The position numbers and the translations under genes were made by a program. From the NCBI GenBank assembly GCA_037179385.1, contig CM074187.1:8619450-8683449 (forward strand): a stretch of DNA of 64,000 nucleotides. Direction: 5' to 3'. The notes below the pieces were generated by a model. That model saw nothing but the letters and a program-made list of their open reading frames with translations. It had not been told where the DNA came from and did no database searches. Positions 53,415 to 64,000 of this stretch are shown here, piece by piece; the first letter of the stretch is position 1, and each line of letters begins with the position of its first letter. The DNA is from Holothuria scabra (taxonomy: Eukaryota; Echinodermata; Holothuroidea; Aspidochirotida; Holothuriidae).

Positions 53415-53668
53415 TTAAAGGGCAAGAACAATCCCACAACTTGAATTAGTGTAGTATAATGTCCTGAATTCATGATTGGCTGTTGAGAGTTTTGTGAGAA
53501 CATTTTCTCCTCAAATGTGAAATTTACTAAGAGTAAGTTCTTGGTTTACTTTACATATGCAATTTTGAAGCCATAAAATACTATGAAAGATTCATTGAAG
53601 GGAAATCAGAAAAGAAAATTATGAGATGTAGCAGTTGCTACAAAATAAGTTTTGGGTGACTCGGGTGA
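53415..53668. mobile_element. Family I TTAA MITE, copy 3
   Basis: TTAAAGGGCAAGAACAATCC on the left. The right end (ataagttttgggtgactcgg) is decayed. The interior matches 20431-20690 (attcatgattggctgttgaga, ttctcctcaaatgtgaaatt, tacaaaataagtt). Confidence 0.82.
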
Positions 53669-56242
53669 TAAATAAGAAGTTATTTGGTTATGTGCTGACA
53701 CCAAAGTCTTACAAAACGTGAACGGAAACGTTGTAAGCTGTTCAGCATAATATTATCTATAATGGAATGGGAATACATACTTACCAATGAAAACTACTCA
53801 ATTTAGGTATGGAGGTATTATTTGGAAACTATGTCCTAGATTAAGTTTGCAAAAATTGTGAAACTTCGTTTTGGGTCCCGTAATTAACAGGAACTCTGCA
53901 AGATTTAGGTGATGGTGTTTTTTTCTTGGGTTCACTGTTTATTCCAGTTAAAGAAGGTGCCATTCTGTAAACATGTGGCAAGTCACCTCGATGGGATCAT
54001 CATAATTCTATTCCCGTGACAAAAATTTGCGTGATATTGATCGGTACCTTTGCATAAGGTTCGTTCGTGGGTTGATCTATTACAATTCTATTGATAAGTT
54101 TCACAGCTCTAAATTGATTACATCACAACGAACATTTGTCCTACCACCCCGCTGTCAATCGTATATCTATCTGAGGGAAAGCTATACGGTATGACGTCAC
54201 GCTACTCCAGTCATAACTTAAAAGGGATTTTTCTGAGACAAAATTCATCTCAAAAATATGCAGACAATTTTTTCAGGAGGTGAAAACTGCATCTCTATGG
54301 CATCTGGTTTTCGGTAGATACTAACTTTGAAGTCATGCCAGGTTTTCTTGATGTATTATGGAGTCTATGATGTCATCATAGCATATTAGCATATTAATTT
54401 AACGACATTTGTTTGTTATACCTTGCATATGGTGTATTAGTGTAATGCTAGACATATGCAGGAAAAAAATATTCAAAAATTTCAAAAGAATCAAATTTCA
54501 AGAACAAGCAGAAAGTTCAATTACAAAGAAAAACCAAAAGAGTCTGAGGTAATGTGCCCATATTACAAAACTTCCTCGGGCTTTTTTGAAAACTGGAAGT
54601 ACCGTATTTTTTAACAAAATCAATCTTTAAAATGAGATAGCCTATCTTGAGTTAGGAGACAGGTGTTACGAGAGGACTTGGAGGAAATTGTGTGAAATAT
54701 TTTGTCTTTCTTATGAAGACTTAAGTGAAAAGCCAGCAGATTTTGCCTTTAAAGCATGTCTTCAATGTCCCACGGGAACTACCACAGAAATAATATCATT
54801 TGAGAGTTTCCAAATATCCATTTCATGTCCCTTCATCCTATTACACTGTTGAAAACAGGTTTACGATGAAGTTAAAAATGAACTTCAACACTTGAGATAT
54901 ACAGATCTATATATCATCATATTATTAAAGATTTAAACCATTAGTAACAAAAAACCCCAATGTATTTCCCTCTTGTGAAACACGTGGAATCTCCTCTTTC
55001 TATCACGTAATGCGACTACGATAGGGTCTGTATGGTAGATTCTCAACAAGTCTATAGGTTGCGAATTATTAGTGTTGAACATATGAAGGTTATAATACAA
55101 ATCTGCTGACGATCTGTGGTATCAACTTGTCTGCAATCTAATGTTTTCTCATAGGTACTTTCTGTTTGTGAGGGTTTGTTCCTCCTTTAAAGTCCAAGGC
55201 GCCACATCGACGTGTGGTCTTCTTTATTAAAGTAACGAGTAAATGTATCACGGCATTTGTCCAAACAAGATAAAACAAAGAATCAAACAAGAACGCAATC
55301 ACCAAACATTGTTAGATGAAATAAATTTATTCCTTTAACTAATTGAACAGTTTTATAGATCGATCACTTCACACAGTAATTTGTGACACGTTCAATATTA
55401 CAGGGTTTTTGGTAAAATTAGTGGTTTATCTAATTGACTTACCGCATTCAAACGTAACTTTTGATTTATGCTGACTGTTGTACATGCACTGATCAATCGG
55501 GATTGTACCGGAAATGACGTGTTCTTGCCATAAGGCTCCAAGGAATGACTTCATTTGCGTTAAAAGGATTCAAACGACACTGAACGCGATTGTCAAAGAG
55601 TGCTCTGAACTGCAGTAACAATATTGTATCAATAAAATGCACGCATCTATGCATATATGGCTATTAAGGGTAAGACATGTGAAAGCAGACATATTTAGCG
55701 CGCAAAATCGTTGAAATTTTCAAAATTAATGAAGGTAATATTTTTACATACTTGGGGCATTTCTGTATACATCAATGATCTCGTGATATCACAATTCTGC
55801 CAAGCTTCGCTTTCCCCCTAAATATGCATATTATAAAGTACAGTAATAGCTTTATTAGCGTAAAAGAGTCTACGTGATTGCATCACTTATTTCAGGAAGA
55901 TTGCATACCTTGCGAGAAAATACATGCCTTTCCTAAAGTAACTTGGACTGATTTTTACGGAAATTATGAAAATTTACAGAAAAAAATTTAACCTTGTAGT
56001 TTACATTCAGTACAGTTGTCTCCAGAAAAGCGAGTAATTTTGTCTCTATAGAAGAGTCAGACAAACGGGCGTCAAAGTGGCCTTAATTTGCAGCTTGAAA
56101 AATATTGGTTTATATAATTTACAGATGTCAATGTACTTTAACATTTGTAACATGTTCATCAAGAATAAAACTGACGGTTTGATGGTACTAAGGAACGGCA
56201 ATTAGGGGAATGATTGAAAGAAAAAGTAATGTTGAACCTCGA
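53669..56242. other. No gene recognised
   Basis: About 2.6 kb without a frame above 60 codons in the expected range. TGACGTCA lies at 54192-54199. Nothing else recognisable was seen. Confidence 0.45.
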
Positions 56243-56484
56243 AAAAGAGCAAGAGCAGTCTCCCCAACTTGAAGTGGTGTAGTAGACTGTCCTATTTCCT
56301 GATCGGCTGTTCATGTGGCAAAATACTTTCTGAAATTTTCAAGGAGTAACTGCTTGGTTTACCTTGAATATAATATGGATACCTAAAAATTATAACAGAT
56401 ACTTTGAAGGTAAATTAGAAGAAAGTTATGAGATTAAGCCGTTGCTTTAAGATAAGTTGGGGGTGACTGCTCTTGCCTTCTAAG
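56243..56484. mobile_element. Family I TTAA MITE, copy 4
   Basis: aaaagagcaagagcagtct on the left and gactgctcttgccttctaa on the right, with inner ends ccccaacttgaag and taagttgggggt, are clear inverted repeats. The interior (gtgtagtagactgtcc, gatcggctgttcatg, actttgaaggtaaat) matches the other three copies. The TTAA ends are slightly decayed. Confidence 0.85.
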
Positions 56485-56488
56485 TTCA

Positions 56489-57172
56489 CTACAGTTGACA
56501 CACTTTCGAGCAAATACTACAAACTGAACATTTTCTGTGATCCATCGTGTAGTGAAAATGCAATAAAAACTGTGCCGGATTCTGGATGACGTAACAGTAG
56601 AGCCTTTTCAGTATTTCGATTGCGAACTGACACACATGGCAAGCGAAATGTCTAATAATTAGAAAAACCAAGTCTTTCAATCGAAAAATCAAGATATTTG
56701 GTCGAAAAACCAAGATTATTGGTCGAAAAAGGAAGTTTATCGGTCGAAAAACCAAATTTATCGATCAAAACATTGTGTTTGGCCGATAAACTTGGATTTT
56801 CGACTGATAAACTTGGTTTTTCGACCAAAAAGGTGGTTTTTTAATCGACGAACCTGGGTTTTCGACCGATAAACTTGGTATTTTGATCGATAAACTTGGC
56901 TTTTCGACCGATAATCTTGGTTTTTCTAATAATTGAAAAAACTGTATCGAAAAACCAAGTTTATCGGTCGAAAAACCAAGTTTATCGATTGTTTCGAAAA
57001 ACTTGGTTTTTCGATTGCCATGTTGATTTGCTGGCAAAACTTTCTGTGACCACCGTGCTAGATGGCGGCTCCTTCAAAATGACTGATATATATCATATTG
57101 CATAGCTTACGTCCGTAACTTTTAAAGAGAACATCATCAAGAAAAAATAATGGAATTCAGTTTGTCCAAAAT
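56489..57172. repeat. Inverted duplicated segment, copy A, with 21-bp flipping repeats
   Basis: The core (about 56660-57015) consists of variants of a 21-base unit, cttggtttttcgaccgataaa, in both orientations: reverse at 56663-56765, forward at about 56775-56935, reverse again at about 56950-57000. Flanks ctgtgaccacc, catattgcatagcttacg, cgtaact and tcatcaagaaaaaataatgga match copy B (59560-60310) as its reverse complement. The other flank (aatgcaataaaaactgtgccggattc) also matches in part. Short heptad-repeat frames (VFRPINL-type, DKLGFST-type) arise because 21 bases is seven codons. The segment ends at a hAT-like terminus at 57173. Confidence 0.85.
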
Positions 57173-57215
57173 CAGTGGCGTAACCAGACCTGACTGTCCG
57201 GAGGGGGAGGGGCAA
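57173..57215. mobile_element. hAT-like left terminus
   Basis: CAGTGGCGTAACCAGACC followed by ggagggggagggg. It begins exactly where the homology of the duplicated segment to copy B stops (tccaaaat), which suggests insertion into that segment. The other end was not found. Confidence 0.45.
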
Positions 57216-57731
57216 TAGCATAGAGGTTTCTCGATTTTGTACTAGTTGAGCTGTTGAGATGATGTACACTGTGTTAGTTTGTGGGTGTCTTATGGCCAAA
57301 AGAGAAGTGTTGTGTTAAGTGGCGTCGGAAGCAAAAAATCGCCACCCATCAGACAGTCGGAAATGGTATGTCTCGAGCTTGTATAAGTAGTAGCTCAGTT
57401 TTCCGATTTTTCTTGCAAATATGAACAACACTGTAATAGGGATGCATTACGGCGCGCCAACTGCGCCGAAATTTCTGCTTTATATGGAGCTTGTATTGCA
57501 GTTAGCTTTCTGGGTTTGCTATGAGGAAGTATAAATAATTGGGAGCATTACTGACCTGCTGACGAATCTGTACCTCTTTCAAATATTGGTGGCAAATCCG
57601 AGAATGATTGCTTTTCTAAATTCCTCCCGACTGTCTGGCAAAAAGCCGTTCGTGGAAACCAAACTATAAACTGCTTCCAGAAGAAGCTAGATTTCACGAC
57701 GACTCAGTCTTTGATGCTACCCAATGTTATC
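57216..57731. other. No gene recognised
   Basis: Unique-looking sequence. A further gtggcgtcgg motif at about 57320 may be a fragment of a hAT-like end. Confidence 0.35.
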
Positions 57732-58136
57732 TACACTCTAAAATCAAAAGAGTGAACTTAGTCACTCTTTGATCGAGTGAAAAGTGTAAATTTGCTCCTT
57801 TAGAGTGATAATTCACTCCAAGAGGAGTGAAGTTCCCTCCAAAAAGAGTGAAGTTCACTCTAAAAGAGTGAAATTCACTAGAGGAAGAGGGAAAATTCAC
57901 TCTTCCATGAGTGCCTGCAATGATCGCTCTTTTTTTAAGAGCGATCATCGTGGGCACTCCATCAAGAGTGAAACTTCGCTCGTTTTAAGGGAATTTCACT
58001 CTTTTTGGAGTGAACTTCACTCTTTTTGGAGGGAACTTCACTCCTCTTGGGGTGAATTATCACTCTTATGGGGTAAATTTACATTTTTCACTCGATCAGA
58101 GAGTGAATAAGTTCACTCTTTTGATTTTAGAGTGTA
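57732..58136. mobile_element. TA-flanked GAGTGAA foldback, copy 2, 405 bp
   Basis: TACACTCTAAAATCA and TGATTTTAGAGTGTA form the two ends. The arms carry gagtgaagtt/aacttcactc units about 20-22 bp apart, and a central hairpin gatcgctctt ... aagagcgatc lies at about 57922-57946. It is very similar to 25116-25500, including the cgatcaaagagtgac block near the ends. Confidence 0.94.
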
Positions 58137-59217
58137 AGTCCTACGAACTGACACTTTACGACGACATTTCGAAAGTTTCTCGAACTATTTAGACAAAATA
58201 TTTCAAAATCAAGAGCTTTTATTGAAGAAAATTTGGAGTTCTATGAAAGACAGTGTACAAAAATGGCAATATAGCTGCGGTGTCTCTTGATGATGCAGTG
58301 TCACCTGGTCGCGTGTTCTAAATATCCGATTTTGTCATTTCCATACCTCCGAAGAGTTTGCCAAACTGATTTATGTGCCACAACAAATGCACCTCACATT
58401 TTAGTTTAGTTGCTCCTTTTGAGATTTAGAACAATGAAAAAGGGTGTTTATTACCCGGGAGGGGCGGAAGCATGGTTCCGCTGCTTCATTTTTCACGGAG
58501 GGGGTTGCCACGGCCCCCATGCACCGTTTTCCACTCCTATGGTTGTGTTGTGGACCGATCCCCTCTTCAAACACCACCATCTGAATATAATTTTGATTAC
58601 TTTTCACCTCCCGGCCCTTTGACAGAGAGTCGCAATGACTTAAAAAAAAAAATACTTTTCACAACTCAAATATGAGCAAATTTTATGCAATATGGTCAAC
58701 ACTTACACTTACATTGGTATCTTCTGGTAGAATGAAAAATATACACGAAGTCGAGTTTAACAATTCATATGTCAACATGAAAATATATCTGACATATAAC
58801 ATCCAAAAGTATCTGATATATAACATCCATTTTTAAACGTTAAAGGAAAAGATACACGCTTTATGTTCTTGGTCTTCTTGCATGAACGGTCTTTAAATGT
58901 GGACTGTATTGTCCTATAATGAAGTTCCACTAGTCAGACCATTGGTCAGATGGTCATTTTACTGAATGTATTGATGACTGGATCAAAGTCAATACTCGCA
59001 GAAATGTTGCTTTCTGTATAATGAGGAGAGCAAGAGAGGAAAGTCTTTCCTCCGATAAAGTGGACCTCAGAGATATTATTATTATTATTACAGTTTATTA
59101 ACTTTAGGCGACTAAATGAATGTTCATTTATTTTGCTACATGAATATTCATATATTGACCAAAACAGTGTTCCACGGATGCAGATCAACCTTGCTTTTGA
59201 TGTTATAGTTGGCCCAC
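58137..59217. other. No gene recognised
   Basis: A short tandem repeat (atctgayatataacatcc, about 58786-58830) and a (TAT)n stretch at 59074-59088. No coding domain recognised. Confidence 0.4.
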
Positions 59218-59420
59218 TTTCTTTGTTTTCTTTCTTTTCTTTTCTCTTTTTTCATTTCCCATTTCTTTCCTTCCCCTTCTTTTACCGTTTTCCTTTTTTC
59301 TTCTGCCTTTCTTTCCTTTCCCTTATTTTCCTCTTTTTCCTTTTCTCTTCTTCCATTCATTCCATTCCCGTTTTCTTCCCTCCCGTTTTTTTGTGGGGGG
59401 GGGGGGGGGGGGGAGGGGGG
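59218..59420. repeat. Polypyrimidine tract joined to a 19-G run
   Basis: About 175 bases almost free of purines (CTTT/CCTTT-rich, 59218-59390) followed by 19 G (59395-59413) and further GGAGGGGGG. Frames over it (Phe/Ser-rich on plus, Lys/Glu-rich on minus) are compositional. Confidence 0.92.
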
Positions 59421-59559
59421 AAGGGAGAAGGTTACTCACCGTTGAAATGAGCGAAGTTTTGGCAGTCGATTGAGGAATGAAGCAACTGTATAGGTTCTGA
59501 CGATCTTTCTTGCCTGTTCGATAATGGTGCTGAAACAGTGTTGATAATCACAAACAAGA

Positions 59560-60310
59560 ATATTATTTTGGCCAACCTAAATTCCATTTTTGTTTCTTGA
59601 TGATGTCCTCTTTAGCAGTTACGAACGTTAGCTATGCAATATGATATGTACTGTGCGTACATAATGAGCTGCATGCATGTTGTTACATAGCCCATGAATT
59701 TGAAGGTCACATGTCGTGGTCACAGAAAGTAGTACCTGCAAATCACCATGGTAATCGAAAAACCAGGTTTTTTCGAAACAATCGAAAACCTTGATTTTTC
59801 TACCGATAAACTTGGTTTTTCTAATTATTGGACGTTTTGCATTGAAAAACTTGGTTTTTCGACCGATAATCTTGGAATTTCGACCAATAAACTTGGTTTT
59901 TCGATCGAAAAACTTGGCTTTTGTCATTATTGGACATTCGGCTTCGAAAACCAAGTTTATTTTTCGATATACCAGATAGATCGAAAAACTTGGATTTTCG
60001 ACTGTAAATCCAAGTTTTTCGACCGATAAGCCAAGTTATTTTGAAAATCTAAGTTTTTCGACCGAAAGACCAAGATATGGAGATAATCTTGGTTTTTCGA
60101 CCGATAAACTTGGTTTTTCGATCGAAAAACTTGGTTTTTCTAATTATTGGACATTTCGCTTGCCATAGACACACCATTAATAATGAGAACGTATTCGATA
60201 CGCTCAGTATAGCTATTAATTGTGACGTTTTCGACAGTGTATGCTGTGAAGTTATCGAAAATCAGGCATACGTTTCCTTATTGCATTTTTGTGAGACGAC
60301 GGATCAACTC
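59560..60310. repeat. Inverted duplicated segment, copy B, with 21-bp flipping repeats
   Basis: The core 59755-60150 holds many variants of cttggtttttcgaccgataaa and its reverse complement, bounded by catggtaatcgaaaaacc on the left and tggacatttcgcttgccat on the right. The same bounds occur inverted in copy A (attgccatg, gcaagcgaaatgtc). Upstream ttgatgatgtcctctttagc, gttacgaacgttagctatgc and tggtcacagaaag match copy A's flank inverted. Minus frame 59628-59954 and plus frames 59748-60367 are repeat translations. Confidence 0.85.
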
Positions 60311-62497
60311 TTAAGTAACAATATACTTCAATTTGAATTAGGTGTATCCCGGTATCCTTATTCATGAATGGCTTTGTTTAAGTCACATGCCGATGTTTTT
60401 AAATAATTTAAAAACCAAAGGCCAAAAAATTTCGGGAAATTTCCCAGTTTCTTCGGAAAGCCTTCTTCCGTACAATGACATATGTTACGGAACGAAATTT
60501 AGTAGCAGGGACCTTCCATTTAATTTTGTTCCCAAACAGAATTTAAATTCCCATAAAACGAACCTATAATTTTTTATTTCTTGTAAGTTGTTGTCATGCC
60601 TCTATATCTGAGGTCAATCAGATTCTTTGGAATTCAAACTTATGTAAACAAGTTAACCGAAAATTTGTTTTAATAAAACTACAAACTTGATCCAACTTAT
60701 ACTGTGTAACCCAAACGATCTTCAGACGCCCCGACAAACTGCCGCATTTCATTTTTCTAATAGACTGATAGAAAGGAGAGAGTTGTCGATTGAAACCCCA
60801 AACATTTAAACATCTACCCACAAAAGACCAAGTTTTTTCGAAAAACTTGAATTTTCTGCAATAAAAGCTTCACGTAACTATATTTTGCGTCTTATCCCTG
60901 ATTTTCGTAGACTGGGTCACAGTTGTTGGCCTACATTCCTCCTCTCACCTGCCAGCCTGCCAGCACATTTACGTGGAAATTAAATCACTGTCCGTTATGA
61001 TAATCACATCTTTACACCGACCAGTTAAAATAAAAGGATTGCTTTTCTGTATGAATTGATGAAAGCATATCTTCAATCTGTACTGCCGTAACGTGAATCT
61101 CAACGCTGAAATTTCAAAAATATATATTCCAGAGCATGAAAAATGAATCAAACTAGTCCATCTCATCATCTGCTAATGGAGAGAAAAATTTTGCTCTTCA
61201 CTCCCAGTAAACATTTTACTTGTCTAAATATTCTTTAACTTCTTAATTTAATTCATGGCGGTTGAATTGCTATGTTTGCGTACTGTTCTATTGAAAGTCA
61301 TGATCCTCCTAATTTTAAAATTATTTTACACCAAATAAGGAGGTTTATGATCATGAAACAAGGCAAGCCGGTAACATGCAGAGGTCATGACCCCGTAGAA
61401 ACATTTTTGAACATTACTTACGTGATCGAGGAAACGATATTTGGACTACAATTCAGTAAAACATTCTTTATCGTCCTCGTTCAAACACAATCTCAACAAT
61501 AATTAAAAAAATATTTTTATGTGATAAATTAAGTGTCCTTAAGGGTTTTACAATGGTTCACTTTCATCTAATTTGTGTAATGTTCTGTAACTGATTTTCT
61601 CTCTTTATCATTTGTTTTTCTTTATTTTGGGGGAGTGGATATACTTTTTAAGCTTTTTAGTTTTATTTTACCCACTTTCTTTGTCTTTTGTTCAGTACTT
61701 CGCTAACGGTAAAAAATGTTATTTGCTTTGTCTTGCTTTTCATATGGAAAAAGAGGAAAGAGAAATAAACGAAACGAAACTCCCTTCTTCATCTAATATT
61801 CCTTGGCTGAGATATAAAATACTGAAGTCTACTCACATGAAGGCAAAAATTTGTGATACCGTTGTTGTGCTACAAATTGCAGTCTTTGTACCTATTTCTT
61901 TGTTGTTGTTTTTTTCTGCAAGTTACCGCAACTGCACCTTGTACTAATATGTGTTTGCCCTCTTATTCCTTATGGGGTGATGTAATTATTCAATCCTTCT
62001 CCGAACAACATGATTTTAAAGTAAACAGAAACCGTTCAAGGTCATAATATCATTTTTAATCTCAAAGGGAAACAAAGCAGGTAACATGAGTTGTACAACA
62101 AGAGAGTTACGAGTTATTGAGCAATAAACTCTTTTGTTTTAAGCGAAGAAATTGCAACATTTTAAAGAAAATTCCAGAGCCAAATTTATTTATGATATTT
62201 TAAAGAGAGAAATATCATAATTATTCTGGTCAAATTTTTTTCCTTTCCCATGTTTGGTTTCGAATTTCGAGATATTAGCGATTAAATGTGACACAGTTTC
62301 TACATAGACTGAACTTGAAATAATCAGGAGTACCCTGTAATGAATTCACGTTGTTGGCCAATATTTTGTTTCATTTAATTTATAATTTAACACTAATTTT
62401 CCGCTACTAAACTCTAATATATTGATACCATATCCTCGGCAAGGAAATTTTTGAGAACTTGATATGCCCAAGTGGCAAAATTGCTTCCCTAATTAAT
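60311..62497. other. No gene recognised
   Basis: Frames of 60-111 codons (61612-61947 is the longest) are AT-biased and unrecognised. A stray aaaagaccaagttttttcgaa at about 60822-60843 resembles one 21-bp unit of the duplicated segment. Confidence 0.4.
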
Positions 62498-62815
62498 TAA
62501 AGGTGAAATTAATGGACGAAATAAAGTAAAACAAAACAACAATGGCCAACTTTGTGAATCCATGACATCACAACTGCTTGCTTCAAGTTCACTCTTTATA
62601 GAAAATGTGTCAACTTCAATTACTAATATCTCAAGAACTAAACATAGGAAATGAATGAAACTTTCACCAGAATACTTAAAATGTAAAATATGTTCATCTT
62701 TAACATAATATCTCAATAATAAAAGGATCGATGATAATGGGAGTTGAATGAATACAAGATTCATTTTGCAACCTCTGAAAAATATATTTTTAAAATACTA
62801 GAAATTGAGGTACAC
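62498..62815. repeat. Dispersed repeat, family IV (probable TTAA MITE)
   Basis: It starts TTAAAGGTGAAATTAATGG and runs to about tgaggtacactt. Its inner blocks match 13338-13530. Its right end, inverted (aagtgtacctca), matches ttaaagtgtacctcaagtct at about 52249, followed there by related sequence. The minus frame 62489-62764 is probably a translation of this repeat. Confidence 0.5.
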
Positions 62816-63452
62816 TTCTGAATATGACCGCTATACATGAATTTTTCGAAAATAAATCTTCATGATGTCATAGTGAAAATCCTAAAGCATAGTATTTCTA
62901 TCAGTGTTTTTGGTAACTAGGCCTTCCATCGACACAGTGCATGGTTAATTAAAATCCTACTAGTTATTCCAAAGTAGTCATCTGCGATTGCCAATACATG
63001 TTGTAGGGACGTCGATGCTATCTTCTCTTCACAGTATCCTTATCGGCTGGTAGCCAGTATATTGAAGCAGAAACATTCCCGGGGGGGGGGGGGGGTGGTG
63101 GCCATATACTAAAAAAGTCCCTGTAAGGAATGCCAAATGGCCACCTATAGGATAGGCTATTATCACATCACTTTTCAGTCTCCGTTCAAGTGTTCTAGTC
63201 TAGCCTATTGATGACGTCATATTTATAATTTAGGCTTATCAACATGTAACTTAAGCATGAACACTAGACAGCTAGAAAGGGTATTGCAATTTCCAAAGCA
63301 AGAACACTAAGTTGTCTTTAGTCGGACTCGTCAGGTGCTATACAGTCCGTCAGTTTCTCGATTGGGCAACTGCCCGTGATACCATTCCGTGTCAGTTGAC
63401 TTCGACGGTGAAAGAAAATTCGGAGTACCATTTCTTAGACAGACTTTATCTC

Positions 63453-63483
<31 letters not shown>

Positions 63484-64000
63484 GGAAACTTCTAGGCCTA
63501 TTTGGCTTACTTGTTTCGTGGACATTTTTATTGTTTAATAAATGACTGCATCGAAAAGTCAATTCATGTAAATCCACAAATTAATTTTTGCCGAGTCGGA
63601 AAGCTCAGAGAATCACAGTTTACATATAGCCATGTCTCACAAATTGTTTTCTTCGTGACCCGCTTCTTAGTAGTATTATATATGAGGAAAATTCACTCTT
63701 GAAGAATATTTCCATCGACGGACACTGGGCTCTCAATGTAATATCGCAAAGTGGTCGTTGTACCTGACGACGTAGCAGTTTATCTTTCTGGTTGTTATAG
63801 TGCTTTGACGAAAACGGTCACGGTCTATCGAGTTATTGGTAAACTTTCGTCAGGTCGTAACTATGATGAATGAGGGACTACGGCAGGAATCGAAGTGCCA
63901 CGGTAGATTTTTCCTTTTTTTTTTGGTATTTATTTAATGCAATTTATCTTGAACTTTCAACATTTCTGACATTTCTACGATCAATATCCCATACGTTCAC
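62816..64000. other. No gene recognised
   Basis: A G run lies at about 63080-63095 and TGACGTCA at 63212-63219. Frames at 63312-63702 have no recognisable domain. Confidence 0.4.
63453..63482. repeat. A-tract plus (CA)n
   Basis: About 17 A followed by seven CA units. Confidence 0.95.

Noticed and set aside
56489..57037. Possible repeat protein with heptads such as DKLGFST or FRPINLV
   Set aside because: The DNA unit is 21 bases, so any frame gives a seven-residue repeat. The unit also occurs inverted, and the frames occur on both strands without a shared start or stop.

Overview
This window looks like gene-poor nuclear DNA from a multicellular animal, probably a marine invertebrate. It is AT-rich, has long (TA)n and (CTTT)n microsatellites, contains a tRNA-derived SINE, CR1/L2-type non-LTR retrotransposons and a Penelope-like element, and is crowded with short non-autonomous DNA transposons. 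Nothing looks prokaryotic: there are no operons, ribosome-binding sites or CRISPR arrays. I found no intact protein-coding gene. The species cannot be named from sequence alone.

Layout. 0-14 kb: a SINE relic, a CR1/L2-like 3' end, four hAT-like elements with 8-bp target duplications (2938-3183, 3874-5071, 9177-9790, 13767-14063), a foldback (7065-7237) and a full SINE (12166-12530). 14-25.5 kb: several TTAA-flanked miniature elements (MITEs), a (TA)45 microsatellite, a MITE nested inside an older copy of its own family (24486-24960) and two TA-flanked foldbacks ending in the same CACTCTAAAA-type terminus (23963-24219, 25116-25500). 25.5-31 kb: almost featureless. 31-39 kb: a 565-bp (CTTT)n array, a TATA-type core promoter candidate (35767), the decayed C-terminal end of a Penelope-like GIY-YIG endonuclease (36525-36879), a perfect AT-rich palindrome (37118-37227), a hammerhead-like hairpin (38067-38100) and a GTCGAC-rich inverted-repeat element set between (TA)n tracts. 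39-50 kb: more TTAA MITEs and a 5'-truncated CR1/L2-like reverse transcriptase with one in-frame stop (45467-47077, minus). 50-64 kb: a fifth hAT-like element (52709-53171), two more family I MITEs, an inverted duplicated segment of about 0.7 kb carrying a 21-bp repeat that flips orientation (56489-57172 and 59560-60310), another GAGTGAA foldback (57732-58136) and a polypyrimidine/poly-G tract.

No genes work together here. The content is mobile elements that insert into, duplicate and interrupt one another. The most informative observations are that several otherwise different MITE families share TTAAAGG termini at TTAA sites (with an internal filled/empty-site comparison showing TTAA duplication), that hAT-like elements carry poly-G or poly-C tracts near their ends, and that two unrelated element families are built from roughly 21-bp motifs present in both orientations.
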